Of a DNA stretch of 64,000 bases, positions 34,299 to 43,890 are shown in pieces. The DNA comes from Proteinivorax tanatarense. Its GTDB lineage: Bacteria > Bacillota > Proteinivoracia > Proteinivoracales > Proteinivoracaceae. The notes beneath the pieces were generated by a model. It worked only from the letters and a program-made list of their open reading frames with translations. It was not told the origin of the DNA and did not search any database. Positions within the stretch are counted from its first letter, which is position 1. Each line of letters opens with the position of its first letter. The position numbers were made by a program, and so were the translations under genes. Where the stretch lies: positions 1,612,001 through 1,676,000 of the forward strand of contig NZ_CP158367.1 in the NCBI RefSeq assembly GCF_040267685.1, read 5' to 3'.

Positions 34299-35558
34299 CT
34301 ACCCTTTTGTACTCTGGTAGTTGCCTTGTTGTGATTTGAGTTTGTACTGTATGTGGGCGTTTTTAAGAATCGTATTTATTATTTTTTGGCAACTTTTTCC
34401 TTCATCATACATCATAGCTTTTTGTTTTATTTGCTGCCTTTGCACTTTATAACTATCTTCTTTTAATTGTTCATCAATAGCATCTAGTGTTTCTGCTAGA
34501 TTTCTAGTTATTGGTCCTGCTGCTAGTTGCTCTAGGCTAAAGAAAAATCCTCTGTCGCTATTTTTATACATATCAAAATCATATGCAAAGTGGATTATTG
34601 GTCGGTCTAGCAGTAAATATTCTAGATAACAACTAGAGTAGTCAGTTATTAGCATATCGCTAATTAGCAAAAGTTCTTGGGTTTCTTCATCACTGTCAAT
34701 GATATAAGTGAACTGATTGTTAGATTGGTTGTTCTTTTTACATTTGTCTTTAAAGTGTTTTTTTTCTATGATAATTGTATCATTACTTGATAATATTTTT
34801 TGTAGGTTTTGCTTGCATCGATGATCTATATCCCCAAAACTGAAGGTTTTTTGCTCCCTAAATGTAGGTAGATATAATACTATTTTTTTGTCTTGTGGAA
34901 TATTATATTTGAAAAAGTATTTATGTTTTAAAGACTGCTTAAATTGCTCTGTATTTTTTGTTAACAAAAAGTCATTTTTAGGCTGTCCACTTAGGATAAT
35001 CCGCTCTGCTGTAATTCCGTTGTTTTGAAATGTATAGAGCATTTTTTGAGTATTAAGGTCTGAAGATGAAATAAAGTAATGGTATTGTTCGAAACTGCCA
35101 CTCCCTAAAAGGTAGTAGAACTTGCTTGCAGGTGACATTTTTTTGGAAGCAAGGGTATTTTTCAGCCCAAATCCGTGCCACAGCTGAACAATAGTAGCCC
35201 CTTTAAGCAGATTTAACGTTGATATATCTCGATATGTGTTGCAAATAAAAGCATAACTTGAGGTTAGGCTATAGTAGAGACATTTGGGTGTGTTGTATTG
35301 CACAAAGTTTATGTTTGGATGATCTAGGATTGGACTATCTCTTAAATGTTTACGACCGCACCAAATTATTTCGTAGTCATCATTATCCTTTATATACTCT
35401 AAGAAAAAGCGGGAATTGTCCGCTATTTTGTGACCACTCCAGGAGCCTAAAATTACTCTATTGGTTTTTCTTTTTGAAAAGCCGCTGAGGTTGTAGAATA
35501 TTGTGTTTACAATGGCACTAGTTAGTATAGCGACTTCTTTTATTGCTTTTTTAAACAT
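34299..35558 (-). CDS. CDP-glycerol glycerophosphotransferase family protein (TagB/TagF-like)
   Basis: About 419 residues from an ATG at 35558 that follows AAAGGAG; a longer frame from a GTG at 35654 adds 32 residues without a good ribosome site. The family (PF04464) is shown by G-S-W-S-G-H-K-I-A-D-N-S-R, V-Q-L-W-H-G-F-G-L-K, S-G-Q-P-K-N-D-F and L-I-T-D-Y-S-S-C-Y-L-E-Y-L-L-L-D-R-P-I. It would add glycerol-phosphate or a similar polyol-phosphate to a lipid-linked acceptor at the inner membrane face. A basic N-terminal segment and helix may mediate membrane binding. It lies directly after a second member of the family. Confidence 0.9.
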   Translation of the reverse strand: MFKKAIKEVAILTSAIVNTIFYNLSGFSKRKTNRVILGSWSGHKIADNSRFFLEYIKDNDDYEIIWCGRKHLRDSPILDHPNINFVQYNTPKCLYYSLTSSYAFICNTYRDISTLNLLKGATIVQLWHGFGLKNTLASKKMSPASKFYYLLGSGSFEQYHYFISSSDLNTQKMLYTFQNNGITAERIILSGQPKNDFLLTKNTEQFKQSLKHKYFFKYNIPQDKKIVLYLPTFREQKTFSFGDIDHRCKQNLQKILSSNDTIIIEKKHFKDKCKKNNQSNNQFTYIIDSDEETQELLLISDMLITDYSSCYLEYLLLDRPIIHFAYDFDMYKNSDRGFFFSLEQLAAGPITRNLAETLDAIDEQLKEDSYKVQRQQIKQKAMMYDEGKSCQKIINTILKNAHIQYKLKSQQGNYQSTKG

Positions 35559-35654
35559 TTTCACTGGCTCCTTTCGTGGATTGAGCAATAGTTGAGCACG
35601 TGGCGTAAGGTCAAGGGCAAAATTATAATTGACAATGGGTTTCCACTTTTCCAC

Positions 35655-36905
35655 TTACAAGAAATTTTCCTTAATATAGTGCCATAGCCGTTGGGATGAA
35701 TTCCCGTCGGCATAATTGAAAAATTGTCTTTGCATTTTTAACCTTTCTTCCTTAAACTGATCTTTTTCGTTAAGCGTTTTGTGGATTTCTCTTTGTAATT
35801 GTTCTTGAGAATATACTTTGGCACCAGGAGTTGTTTTATCATAATCTAAGAGCAGTGCTCTTTCTCCATCTATATATTCCTTGCTATCGTAAGGGTAGAA
35901 CACTATTGGCTTGTTTAACAATAGATAATCAAGATATATTGAGGAGTAATCGGTTATTAGCAGATCTGTTATTGCTAAAAGAGGATAAATATCAGCATAT
36001 TTATCATACTCTATTATGTTTTCTAAGTTTTTTGTTTGTAGGTTACATTGATGTTTATAGTGCAGTTTTAATATAAATTTTATATTGTACTTTTTGACAA
36101 ACTCATTAAGCTTATCCAAGTCTAGCTGATATAGATCATTTTGATGCTTTCTCCAAGTTGGAGTGTATGTGACTAACTTATAGCCCTCTTCTTTATATCT
36201 TTTGTATTTCTCTATGGAGGATCCATCATAGGTTAACCCTCGTTTTAGAAAATTTTCATTGAAAAATATGTCGTTTCTAGGAAGGCCATTTACTAGCATA
36301 TCTTTATAGTTAAATGCCTTCCCCCTAGTTTGAACTTGATAATCCGAGCTAAGAGCTACTAAGTCGTAACATATACTTTCTTTTCTTACAGCTTTATGAA
36401 GTTTAGATAGTTTTTGATAGGTTGGTTTTAAAAGGCCGATTGTTTTTAAACCTGTACCGTGCCAGATTTGAACTTTTTTGGCTTTTATTAGAAAAAAAGG
36501 TTTAAACCGACTAGCCCACTCATTGCCATCTACGATTACCACTTTTACTGTTAAAAGTTTAAATAAAGTCGAAATTTTAGGGTACTTCCATACCTTAAGA
36601 TTGTTTTGATTCAACTTATCAAATACTTTTCCTTTATCTGTCAAAAATATAAACTCAGTTTCCTGATGTTCAAGATCATTCAAGTATAGAAAAAGGTATT
36701 TAAGATTTCCTTCAAAATCGCCGAACCTACTAGTTAGAACAACTTGGTTTTTTTTGGGGACAATCAATGAAAAAGGAGCTATGAAAACATAGCCAATTAT
36801 ATTTAGCAAAACTTTCAGGGTTATTTTTATGATTTGCCTAGCAGTTTTATATACTTTTAAAATCGCTGCGTTGTGTTTTAATGTTCTTTTCAACTTTCGA
36901 AACAT
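35655..36905 (-). CDS. CDP-glycerol glycerophosphotransferase family protein (TagB/TagF-like)
   Basis: A 416-residue member of PF04464: [32 protein letters not shown] and [20 protein letters not shown]. The N-terminal 45 residues include a basic amphipathic stretch and a hydrophobic helix, as in TagF-type enzymes that sit on the membrane. Together with the adjacent homologue it may split the work as primase (TagB-like) and polymerase (TagF-like). No CDP-glycerol synthase (TagD) is in the window, so the activated polyol may come from elsewhere or be a different one. Confidence 0.9.
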   Translation of the reverse strand: MFRKLKRTLKHNAAILKVYKTARQIIKITLKVLLNIIGYVFIAPFSLIVPKKNQVVLTSRFGDFEGNLKYLFLYLNDLEHQETEFIFLTDKGKVFDKLNQNNLKVWKYPKISTLFKLLTVKVVIVDGNEWASRFKPFFLIKAKKVQIWHGTGLKTIGLLKPTYQKLSKLHKAVRKESICYDLVALSSDYQVQTRGKAFNYKDMLVNGLPRNDIFFNENFLKRGLTYDGSSIEKYKRYKEEGYKLVTYTPTWRKHQNDLYQLDLDKLNEFVKKYNIKFILKLHYKHQCNLQTKNLENIIEYDKYADIYPLLAITDLLITDYSSIYLDYLLLNKPIVFYPYDSKEYIDGERALLLDYDKTTPGAKVYSQEQLQREIHKTLNEKDQFKEERLKMQRQFFNYADGNSSQRLWHYIKENFL

Positions 36906-36963
36906 ATGGTTCCTCCTGTTATTTCATATATTATAGGCATAGCGTTTTTAAAGAGCAGCCAAA

Positions 36964-36993
36964 AAGGGTAAAGTTTTGGTAAACCATACCCTT
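36964..36993 (-). terminator. Possible terminator after the 936-residue gene
   Basis: AAGGGTA (36964-36970) and TACCCTT (36987-36993) are exact complements; on the minus strand the stem runs into TTTTT. It lies six bases past the stop of the 936-residue gene and may reduce read-through into the TagB/TagF-like genes. Confidence 0.6.
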
Positions 36994-36998
36994 TAGCT

Positions 36999-39809
36999 TT
37001 AAGTTGTTTGTGAGTTTTTACTTTTTTTTGTGCTTACATACTCTGCAAGACATAAACTTCCTACTACTTTTTCTATGACGTTTATCGATGAACCTTTTAG
37101 CGGAAAATGGAATGTCGATATTGAAGGGGTGGTGTCAATTGTCGAGATGGCCCACTTTTGTTCTTTAGCCGACCTTTTTGGATCAGGAATTATCATTTTA
37201 ACAACGCCATATTTCAAACCGGGTATAGCTTTGACCGCTTCCACTGCATGTTCTTTAAATTCTTTGTGTAGCAAATTATCTATGTTAACTGTTTCTCCAC
37301 CAAGTTGATAGCTAACGTCATCTTCTAAAACAACTCTCTTACCTCTTTCCAAAACATCGCCTGAATTTATACCTAGCATAGTAAAAGTATCTGTCAAGGT
37401 ATCAATTTCAATAGCCTGGTCCACATACACTGGATTCTTAGCTCTAGATACATTTTTTTGCTCTATCAGTTCCCTCACAGTAGAAACTCCATCGCCAATT
37501 ATAGCAGTTGGCTCTTTGATTATTGAACCTATAGCCTCGCCTGCTGCTACCATAATATTAACATCCCAACCTTTAGTTAATTGTTCAAGGTATATATACT
37601 TTACTCCTTTAGACTTAGCTTGTTTTAATGATTTCTTTAACTCTTTAACACAATTAACTTTATTAGGTTCTAGTTCAGTAATATTAACACTACTGATGAT
37701 ACACGAGGCATAAGCATCAAAGTATTTTAGTATATTCTCTTTCTGGTTAACTTTAAACTTTGTTCCTCGAGGTGTTGGCAAACAATGATTCGTAATAATT
37801 TTTTTAAAAAGAAACTTGTTATTACACGCATCATCACTAAACATCGAACTAAATCTCATGGAGCTAACTCCTGTTAATTCATCCTTTTTAAATTTAATCA
37901 AATTACCAGAATAGAAGTTAACCTCAAAGCCTAGACGTGTTAATTCTTTAAAAAAGAGGTGTTGATCTAAGTCTAGCTCGCTATTTTCTAACCAGCTATC
38001 AACTTTATGCTCAACATAATCAAACCCTCTTGTTTCTAAATCTGCTTTAGAGTCTAATAACTCTCCTCTTTGCTGCGCATCTTTATTAATAATTTTTTGT
38101 TCATCTATTACTTCACCTTGTGGTCCTTTGTAACACCATAGCTTGTTTAAAAAGAAATCTATATGATGCTTGCGACCAGACACAATTACATCCGTATGCG
38201 AACGCGAGTTGTCTACTTTTAGGTTAACTAACAATTCATTAGCAATGTTGTTTGCCCAATCTTCAAAAGAACAATCTAACTTTAGAGGTAGACGAACTAG
38301 TTTTTCAACGGCTAAATAGCAATTATCATCAGTTTTTTCTGGAAAAAGATAGTTTAATAATGGCTTGGCTATATTGGTCGGCTTGCCATAGATAGGATAA
38401 TGAGGTCCACCAAAAGAAGCTCTAGAGTTTGCCTCTAAAATACAACATTTTTGCTTCGAACGAGGCAAATCTATTCTTTGAGCCAATATATCAATTCCCC
38501 AATAGTCATTTATTCCAAAGGAATTAGCCGCCTCTTCTGCAAGTTGCATCAAATCAGGGTGAATTTGCTCAGTTATAACGATGCCATCTGCGCCCGCTCC
38601 TACATTAGCTTTAAGATGTAAAAATACTAGTTCCCCACTCTTGGGGATAGTTGTTAAAGAATGTCCTTGTTTTGATAGAAAGCTTTCGGTGTAATCACTT
38701 GCTATAATTGGCGTCCTGCTAAAGCGAGGATTTTTAGTTCTCTCTTGATTTTTTTCATTAATCAAGTCTGCTACTGTTTTTTTGCCATCCCCCATAACGT
38801 TTGCAGGGACACGTAAAAGAGCAGCTTTAGCAACGCCGCCAATAACTATGACTCTAATATCTACTCCCTCAATAAGCTCTTCCAAAATAATACTTTCATG
38901 TCTATTTTTTGCATAGTCCCAGGCAACCTCAAGCTCTTCTTCAGTACGAACATCTACAGTTATTCCGAAGCCTGAAGATCCTTCTACAGGTTTAACTACC
39001 AGCGGATACGTGCATTGGTTGAGATACTTCTTAGCATCATCTAAGTTCTCAAAAATTCTACCTAAAGGTACTGGCAAACCATTATTGTGTAGAAACTCTT
39101 TTGTTAGATGTTTATTATCTGTAATTGCTCTAACTGTAGTAGATACTTTTGAGTTCAAAGTACTTTGAAAACCTAACGCTTTAATAGGAGAAACAATATA
39201 GTTGCACGTAGCAAAACGCGTAATAAATAAATTCTTCTCTTTAGCAGCTTCATATAGTTCACCAGAAACACTAAAGTTCCCCTCGGGATACTCATTTGCT
39301 TTTTTTACAAGATCCCCTAAATGTTTAATAACTTTTTCATTTAAATTAGCAACTTCTTGAGACCAGTTATTTTGATCATTGATGTTTTCATTTACTTCTA
39401 ATTTTATTGGTTTGTTAAACCAGGTTTCTATTATATTTTCAACTCTAGACCTACTAGTACCTTTCCATGCAAGCTCAACTACTTTTTCTATTGCTTTTCC
39501 GCATCCAATAAGCACTACCTCTATATTTTCTTTATTTTTGTTTCGTATTGCAACCTTAACACCGTTTGAATTTGCCTTACGTCTTAATCTTCCTTTATAG
39601 CCTACACAGGTAATTTTTCCTCTTATCGAAAGCTTAACTGCTGAATTTTTATTACCTGGAACCCTTTTAGTTATCCAATATTTTGCAGGTGATTTTTTAT
39701 ATGGATTTAACCCTAACTCCTTAGTTCCTATTGTTGTACAAAGCATCCAATAATAAAGGAATTTCAGAAATTGCACTATTTTTTTTGGTTTTATTTTTTT
39801 TAATTTCAC
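36999..39809 (-). CDS. Tandem ATP-grasp protein with degenerate acylphosphatase-like domains
   Basis: A 936-residue protein, unusual for the family. Residues 58-140 are acylphosphatase-like (G-K-I-T-C-V-G-Y-K), but the catalytic Arg is Lys72. Residues 220-490 are a complete ATP-grasp: V-V-K-P-V-E-G-S-S-G-F-G at 271-282, R-V-P-A-N-V-M-G-D-G-K-K-T-V, metal site L-E-A-N-S at 458-462. Residues 505-562 look like a second acylphosphatase without its Arg loop. Residues 610-925 are a second ATP-grasp that keeps the shape (I-G-D-G-V-S-T-V) but has lost the Lys-Pro loop (I-I-S-S-V-N) and the metal ligands (S-T-I-D-T-T), so it is probably inactive and structural. GTG start. It lies between the TagF-like genes and the 553-residue ATP-grasp gene. 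Substrate unknown. Confidence 0.82.
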   Translation of the reverse strand: MKLKKIKPKKIVQFLKFLYYWMLCTTIGTKELGLNPYKKSPAKYWITKRVPGNKNSAVKLSIRGKITCVGYKGRLRRKANSNGVKVAIRNKNKENIEVVLIGCGKAIEKVVELAWKGTSRSRVENIIETWFNKPIKLEVNENINDQNNWSQEVANLNEKVIKHLGDLVKKANEYPEGNFSVSGELYEAAKEKNLFITRFATCNYIVSPIKALGFQSTLNSKVSTTVRAITDNKHLTKEFLHNNGLPVPLGRIFENLDDAKKYLNQCTYPLVVKPVEGSSGFGITVDVRTEEELEVAWDYAKNRHESIILEELIEGVDIRVIVIGGVAKAALLRVPANVMGDGKKTVADLINEKNQERTKNPRFSRTPIIASDYTESFLSKQGHSLTTIPKSGELVFLHLKANVGAGADGIVITEQIHPDLMQLAEEAANSFGINDYWGIDILAQRIDLPRSKQKCCILEANSRASFGGPHYPIYGKPTNIAKPLLNYLFPEKTDDNCYLAVEKLVRLPLKLDCSFEDWANNIANELLVNLKVDNSRSHTDVIVSGRKHHIDFFLNKLWCYKGPQGEVIDEQKIINKDAQQRGELLDSKADLETRGFDYVEHKVDSWLENSELDLDQHLFFKELTRLGFEVNFYSGNLIKFKKDELTGVSSMRFSSMFSDDACNNKFLFKKIITNHCLPTPRGTKFKVNQKENILKYFDAYASCIISSVNITELEPNKVNCVKELKKSLKQAKSKGVKYIYLEQLTKGWDVNIMVAAGEAIGSIIKEPTAIIGDGVSTVRELIEQKNVSRAKNPVYVDQAIEIDTLTDTFTMLGINSGDVLERGKRVVLEDDVSYQLGGETVNIDNLLHKEFKEHAVEAVKAIPGLKYGVVKMIIPDPKRSAKEQKWAISTIDTTPSISTFHFPLKGSSINVIEKVVGSLCLAEYVSTKKSKNSQTT

Positions 39810-39871
39810 TTTGCTACCCCCAAAAATTCAAATAATAATATTGATATAAAACTGACTACAAACACTGTTCT

Positions 39872-41533
39872 TTATCTGATAATCCTAAACCCATTATCTT
39901 TATAATTTTCTCCCCATTTAACAGTTATTGATTTAACTTTTGCTTTTTTAGGGCCTATATAACACTCTCTAACAAGCCATTCTATATCTAAAGCTCTGCC
40001 TTTTAAAACAGCTGTTACAGTTCTATCATGATTATTCTGTACCCATCCACTTACCTTTAGAGATTTTGCCTTTGTCTGCAGCCAGTTTCTGTAACCTACA
40101 TTTTGTACTTGACCACTAACCGTTAACTCTATTGTCTTTTCATTTTTTAAAATAAACCAACTTAATGCTTTTTTAAAAGTAGAACCTTCATATAAATCAA
40201 TCTTACCTTGGCCAAATTGTCCCTCACCAATAACACCATTGTATAACACTTGTAAAGCTTTGTCAGCATGGTTTGCCATAGCTTGTCCTGTTTTTGTCTG
40301 GCCTATGGTTTTCCCATGTGCTCTTTGAATAAAGCAAATTCCTGCTTGATTGTTACCCTCTAAAAGAACAGGTCCTTTATCTGTTATTACAATATCCCAA
40401 CCAACTACTAATCTATATGGGAAGTTCTTATGAACATCTTTTACTAGAGAAAGGGCCTCTGCCCAATAAGGAATCTTCACACCTCTTATTTCTAAATCGT
40501 CACTTAACTTATCCATCCTTGTATTAGAAACAGATACGTCCGAATGAATAGCTGGGCCTAACGTTCCAGTGTTCATGTTTATAGGGGCTACCATCCCCCC
40601 TGCACTAGCATTATCAACAACTGAATTGGTATCAATAGAAAATCTAAGCATGGCCTGGTCTAGCTCAATATGCCCAGCTTCATCTACATAAGAAAGCACC
40701 CTGATTGTTGGAGTAGCATTTTTTCTAAACACCGCCAACTTAGGGTGAGGTAAAATGAGTGGCTGAACTAATATTGATCCGCTCTTATGGTTTTGGGCTA
40801 AGTTTTTTAAATAAGCTTTCAGCTGATTTTTCGATAAAGTATCCCCTTGTGGATTTTGGTAGCGCCCATTTACCCAGTTCCAGATCTCTGCTCCCTGCCC
40901 CTCGTTGTCTATATTAGGCTTGCAGAACAAACTTTCTTCCGGCAATTCTTTATTTATATACTTACTATGATGTGCGATTATAGTCCCATCAGATAGGATC
41001 TCCTGAATTATAGGCACAACAGGAACTTTATTGTTGATGCAAAAATTAGAAAACTCCACTTTTTTTCCCAGCGAAACCACTTCATATTGATTATTTATAT
41101 ATTGTCCATATTTAGTCAATATTTTATAGGTTCCATTTTTTATGGCCCCTTTATTTACAAAATATCTAGCCTTCTGTAGTCCCTCTTTTGCGTAAAACTC
41201 TTGTAGATAATAATTCTCGGCATTAATCGAATAGAAGAAAGAGAGATAAAATTGCTCCATATATTGTCTTACCGCTGTTTTTTCACTTTTTAAGGTTTTT
41301 ATATCTACTTTCTTTGACCATTTGTTAATGTCTTTTAAAATAAATAAAGGCGAAAGTAAAAAATATATTACTACCTTAAGTCGACTTTTTAACGTTCTGC
41401 AGTGCTGCCAATAGCATACTGCGTAGGTGCGATGAATAATGTCTGCAGCATTTTTAGGCCGTCTTAGCAAGGAAAAGACAAGCAAGTTCGGTAACATATT
41501 AGGTCTTTTATTCTTTGTGCGTTTTTTTCCCAT
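39872..41533 (-). CDS. Sugar-transfer-associated ATP-grasp protein with C-terminal acylphosphatase
   Basis: A 553-residue protein. A basic N-terminus with one hydrophobic helix (residues 52-66) is followed by an ATP-grasp of the sugar-transfer-associated type (PF14397), about 120-435: F-C-K-P-N-I-D-N-E-G-Q-G-A at 203-215, T-I-R-V-L-S-Y, S-A-G-G-M-V-A-P-I-N and metal site L-L-E-G-N-N-Q-A-G at 390-398. Residues 466-553 are an acylphosphatase with both catalytic residues, Arg482 in N-V-G-Y-R and Asn500 in W-V-Q-N. This ATP-grasp family is a different branch from the cyanophycin-type one in the neighbours, so acylphosphatase domains were joined to two kinds of ligase in one locus. Probably adds an amino acid or other amine or acid to the exported polymer. 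Confidence 0.85.
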   Translation of the reverse strand: MGKKRTKNKRPNMLPNLLVFSLLRRPKNAADIIHRTYAVCYWQHCRTLKSRLKVVIYFLLSPLFILKDINKWSKKVDIKTLKSEKTAVRQYMEQFYLSFFYSINAENYYLQEFYAKEGLQKARYFVNKGAIKNGTYKILTKYGQYINNQYEVVSLGKKVEFSNFCINNKVPVVPIIQEILSDGTIIAHHSKYINKELPEESLFCKPNIDNEGQGAEIWNWVNGRYQNPQGDTLSKNQLKAYLKNLAQNHKSGSILVQPLILPHPKLAVFRKNATPTIRVLSYVDEAGHIELDQAMLRFSIDTNSVVDNASAGGMVAPINMNTGTLGPAIHSDVSVSNTRMDKLSDDLEIRGVKIPYWAEALSLVKDVHKNFPYRLVVGWDIVITDKGPVLLEGNNQAGICFIQRAHGKTIGQTKTGQAMANHADKALQVLYNGVIGEGQFGQGKIDLYEGSTFKKALSWFILKNEKTIELTVSGQVQNVGYRNWLQTKAKSLKVSGWVQNNHDRTVTAVLKGRALDIEWLVRECYIGPKKAKVKSITVKWGENYKDNGFRIIR

Positions 41534-41581
41534 AACTAAGGCACCTTCTTTCTCTTTGTGCAGTTGTTTGAAGTTCTTATA

Positions 41582-42361
41582 CTATTGAGCGTTAATTATT
41601 TCTAGTTCTGATGGAGTGTCCATTTCGCTCCAACTATTTAATTTTACTTCAATTAAATCAACCTGGAAATCTGACTTAATCACATTTAAAATATTATGCC
41701 AATGATATTTCTTCAGCGTAGTCTTGTTATCCATAAGCAGACGATCCATCTTCTTTAGCAGCACTTTCTTGCTATCGGCACCTTTAACACAAAAAACACC
41801 CGCTGATTTAACACTAGTATCGTTATGATGTATATGTTTTCCAACTTCTATAAAATTGTGTTGGTTATCTAACAGTACTTTCATATCATCATTTTCCAAC
41901 TCATTAGTTTTACTAGTACATAAACCTGCAACTAAATTTTCTATTGTTTGTTTTTCATCAAACCATAGACCTAGCTGTTTTGTTAAAGACTCATCTACTA
42001 TAGTATCGCCATTTACAACAACAACATTTTCACTTTTTGATTGTAGCAAGCCTAGCCACAATGAAATAAGAGGACCGGCAGTATTGTAAAATGGATTGTA
42101 AATACAATTGTTTTCTAGGTTTAGTTTTTTTACTTCTTCATGGACCTTATCTGCCCCGTGACCTATAACTGGTATAACATGCAATCTAACGTTGAGGGTA
42201 CTAAAGGCTTTAACTATATGACCAAAAATACTTATTCCATCGTCGCATCGAAGCAGACTCTTAGGACGATCGATAGTAAGTGGTCGCATCCTTCGTCCTT
42301 CACCAGCCATTAACACTATTAGATCTAGATTTTTCTTGTTTTGTCCCTTGATTTTACCCAT
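41582..42361 (-). CDS. Sugar-phosphate/polyol-phosphate nucleotidyltransferase
   Basis: A 259-residue NTP transferase. The signature is V-L-M-A-G-E-G-R-R-M-R-P-L-T at about 16-29, then R-P-K-S-L-L and V-V-N-G-D-T-I for metal. It is smaller than GalU and closer to LicC- and GlmU-N-type enzymes, which make CDP- or UDP-activated groups. In this locus it could supply the activated unit for the TagF-like transferases. The nucleotide and substrate cannot be read from sequence. It lies 48 bases before the ATP-grasp gene and 33 bases after the ABC ATPase gene. Confidence 0.85.
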   Translation of the reverse strand: MGKIKGQNKKNLDLIVLMAGEGRRMRPLTIDRPKSLLRCDDGISIFGHIVKAFSTLNVRLHVIPVIGHGADKVHEEVKKLNLENNCIYNPFYNTAGPLISLWLGLLQSKSENVVVVNGDTIVDESLTKQLGLWFDEKQTIENLVAGLCTSKTNELENDDMKVLLDNQHNFIEVGKHIHHNDTSVKSAGVFCVKGADSKKVLLKKMDRLLMDNKTTLKKYHWHNILNVIKSDFQVDLIEVKLNSWSEMDTPSELEIINAQ

Positions 42362-42394
42362 AAAGAACCCTCCTGTTAGTTCCTAATCATTGGT

Positions 42395-43876
42395 TTAGCT
42401 TTTTTTGCCTTGGTTTACATGCGCTGTATATCTCTCAACAGCTTCTTTAGGACTTCCGTCAAACATAAGATTACCTTTATTTATCCAAATAGCCCTTGTA
42501 CATATTTTTTCTACAAACTTCATGTTATGAGTAACGACAATAACAGCTTTTGCGTCAGTAATCATCTCTTGAATTCTTTCGCTAGCTTTTGCTCTAAATT
42601 CCATATCCCCGGCGCTTAAAGCTTCATCAATTATAAAAAGTTCCGGCTGAACAGCAGCTGCGATACTAAAACCTAGCCTAGATCTCATGCCACTGGAATA
42701 ATGTTTTACAGGCTTATTTATGTGTTTTTCCAAATTGGCAAACTCAATAATTTCATCTCTTAGTTGAAAAATTTCTTCCTTTGATATTCCCATCATCATC
42801 CCGCTTAAGATAATATTATCCATTCCTGTTAGATGTCTGTTAAAACCTGCTCCTATACTTAAAAGAGCTGTGGTGGCTCCTTCTGTATAAAGACTTCCTT
42901 CATCGGGGCGATAAATACCACTTATAGTTCGGCATAATGTGGTTTTCCCTGCACCATTATGACCTATAACACCAAGTATATCTCCTTCTCTTACTTTAAA
43001 GCTAACATCTTTTAACGACCAAAAATCCTTTTTTCCTATTTTAAATTTAATGCTCAAATTTTTAGCAACTACAACTTTGTTTTCCTTCACAGCACTTTGA
43101 GTTTCTTTTAATTCTACAACTTTTTTCTTCTTTTTTCTTTTGGGAACAGACTCCCGATACTTTTTCGCCACTTCTTCTGGATGACCTTCAGCAGCAATTA
43201 CACCACTATCAATCCAAATTGCTCTGGTGCAGTTTTTTTTAATAAACTTAATGTTATGGCTTACAATGATCACCATTTTTGCTCGTGAAACAAGATCTTT
43301 AATTTTTTTTGAAGCCCGTTTGGCAAACTCTAGGTCGCCAGTGTTAAGAGCCTCATCCAAAACTAATGTCTCAGGGTTAAGCATTGCCGCAATGCTAAAC
43401 CCTAACCGCGCTCTCATTCCACTAGAATAATTTTTAATAGGTTGATGTATAAAATCACCTAGCCCAGAAAACTCAAGAATTTCTTGATAGAATTCTTTTA
43501 CTTCTGACCTTGCCATCCCCATCATCATTCCATTAAGGTATATATTGTCTTTACCTGAAAGCTGTCTATTAAATCCAGCACCCATAGATAATAGGGCAGA
43601 CACCTTGCCATCTACTTTTATAGTACCCTTATCAGGTTTTAGAATTTCCGCAATAGTTTTACAAAGGGTTGATTTACCTGCACCATTTGAACCAATTATC
43701 CCTAAAACTTCACCTTTATATCCATTAAAACTGATATCTTTTAACGCCCAAAAATCTTTATTTGATTTGTCACCGGTTAAAAGATCATAACTTAGAGTTC
43801 TGATATCTTCTCTTTTGAGTCTAGAATCATATTTTACTCCTATATTTTTTGCTTCTATAACAATATCTTGTTTCAT
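42395..43876 (-). CDS. Polymer-export ABC ATPase with two nucleotide-binding domains (TagH-like)
   Basis: A 493-residue protein made of two similar TagH/Wzt-type ATPase domains. Domain 1 has Walker A G-S-N-G-A-G-K-S-T at 62-70, signature Y-S-S-G-M-R-A-R-L at 150-158 and Walker B L-V-L-D-E-A at 171-176. Domain 2 has G-H-N-G-A-G-K-T-T at 305-313, Y-S-S-G-M-R-S-R-L at 393-401 and F-I-I-D-E-A at 414-419. A lysine-rich linker (245-253) joins them. TagH and Wzt normally have one domain and work as dimers, so this is a fused dimer. All catalytic motifs look intact in both halves. It pairs with the permease encoded 14 bases upstream. Confidence 0.93.
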   Translation of the reverse strand: MKQDIVIEAKNIGVKYDSRLKREDIRTLSYDLLTGDKSNKDFWALKDISFNGYKGEVLGIIGSNGAGKSTLCKTIAEILKPDKGTIKVDGKVSALLSMGAGFNRQLSGKDNIYLNGMMMGMARSEVKEFYQEILEFSGLGDFIHQPIKNYSSGMRARLGFSIAAMLNPETLVLDEALNTGDLEFAKRASKKIKDLVSRAKMVIIVSHNIKFIKKNCTRAIWIDSGVIAAEGHPEEVAKKYRESVPKRKKKKKVVELKETQSAVKENKVVVAKNLSIKFKIGKKDFWSLKDVSFKVREGDILGVIGHNGAGKTTLCRTISGIYRPDEGSLYTEGATTALLSIGAGFNRHLTGMDNIILSGMMMGISKEEIFQLRDEIIEFANLEKHINKPVKHYSSGMRSRLGFSIAAAVQPELFIIDEALSAGDMEFRAKASERIQEMITDAKAVIVVTHNMKFVEKICTRAIWINKGNLMFDGSPKEAVERYTAHVNQGKKS

Positions 43877-43890
43877 TTATCACACCTCAG

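Noticed and set aside
32179-41533. ATP-grasp proteins as TupA teichuronopeptide synthases or as plain cyanophycin synthetases
   Set aside because: No TupA-type sequence is visible, and cyanophycin synthetase needs an additional Mur-ligase domain which these proteins lack.
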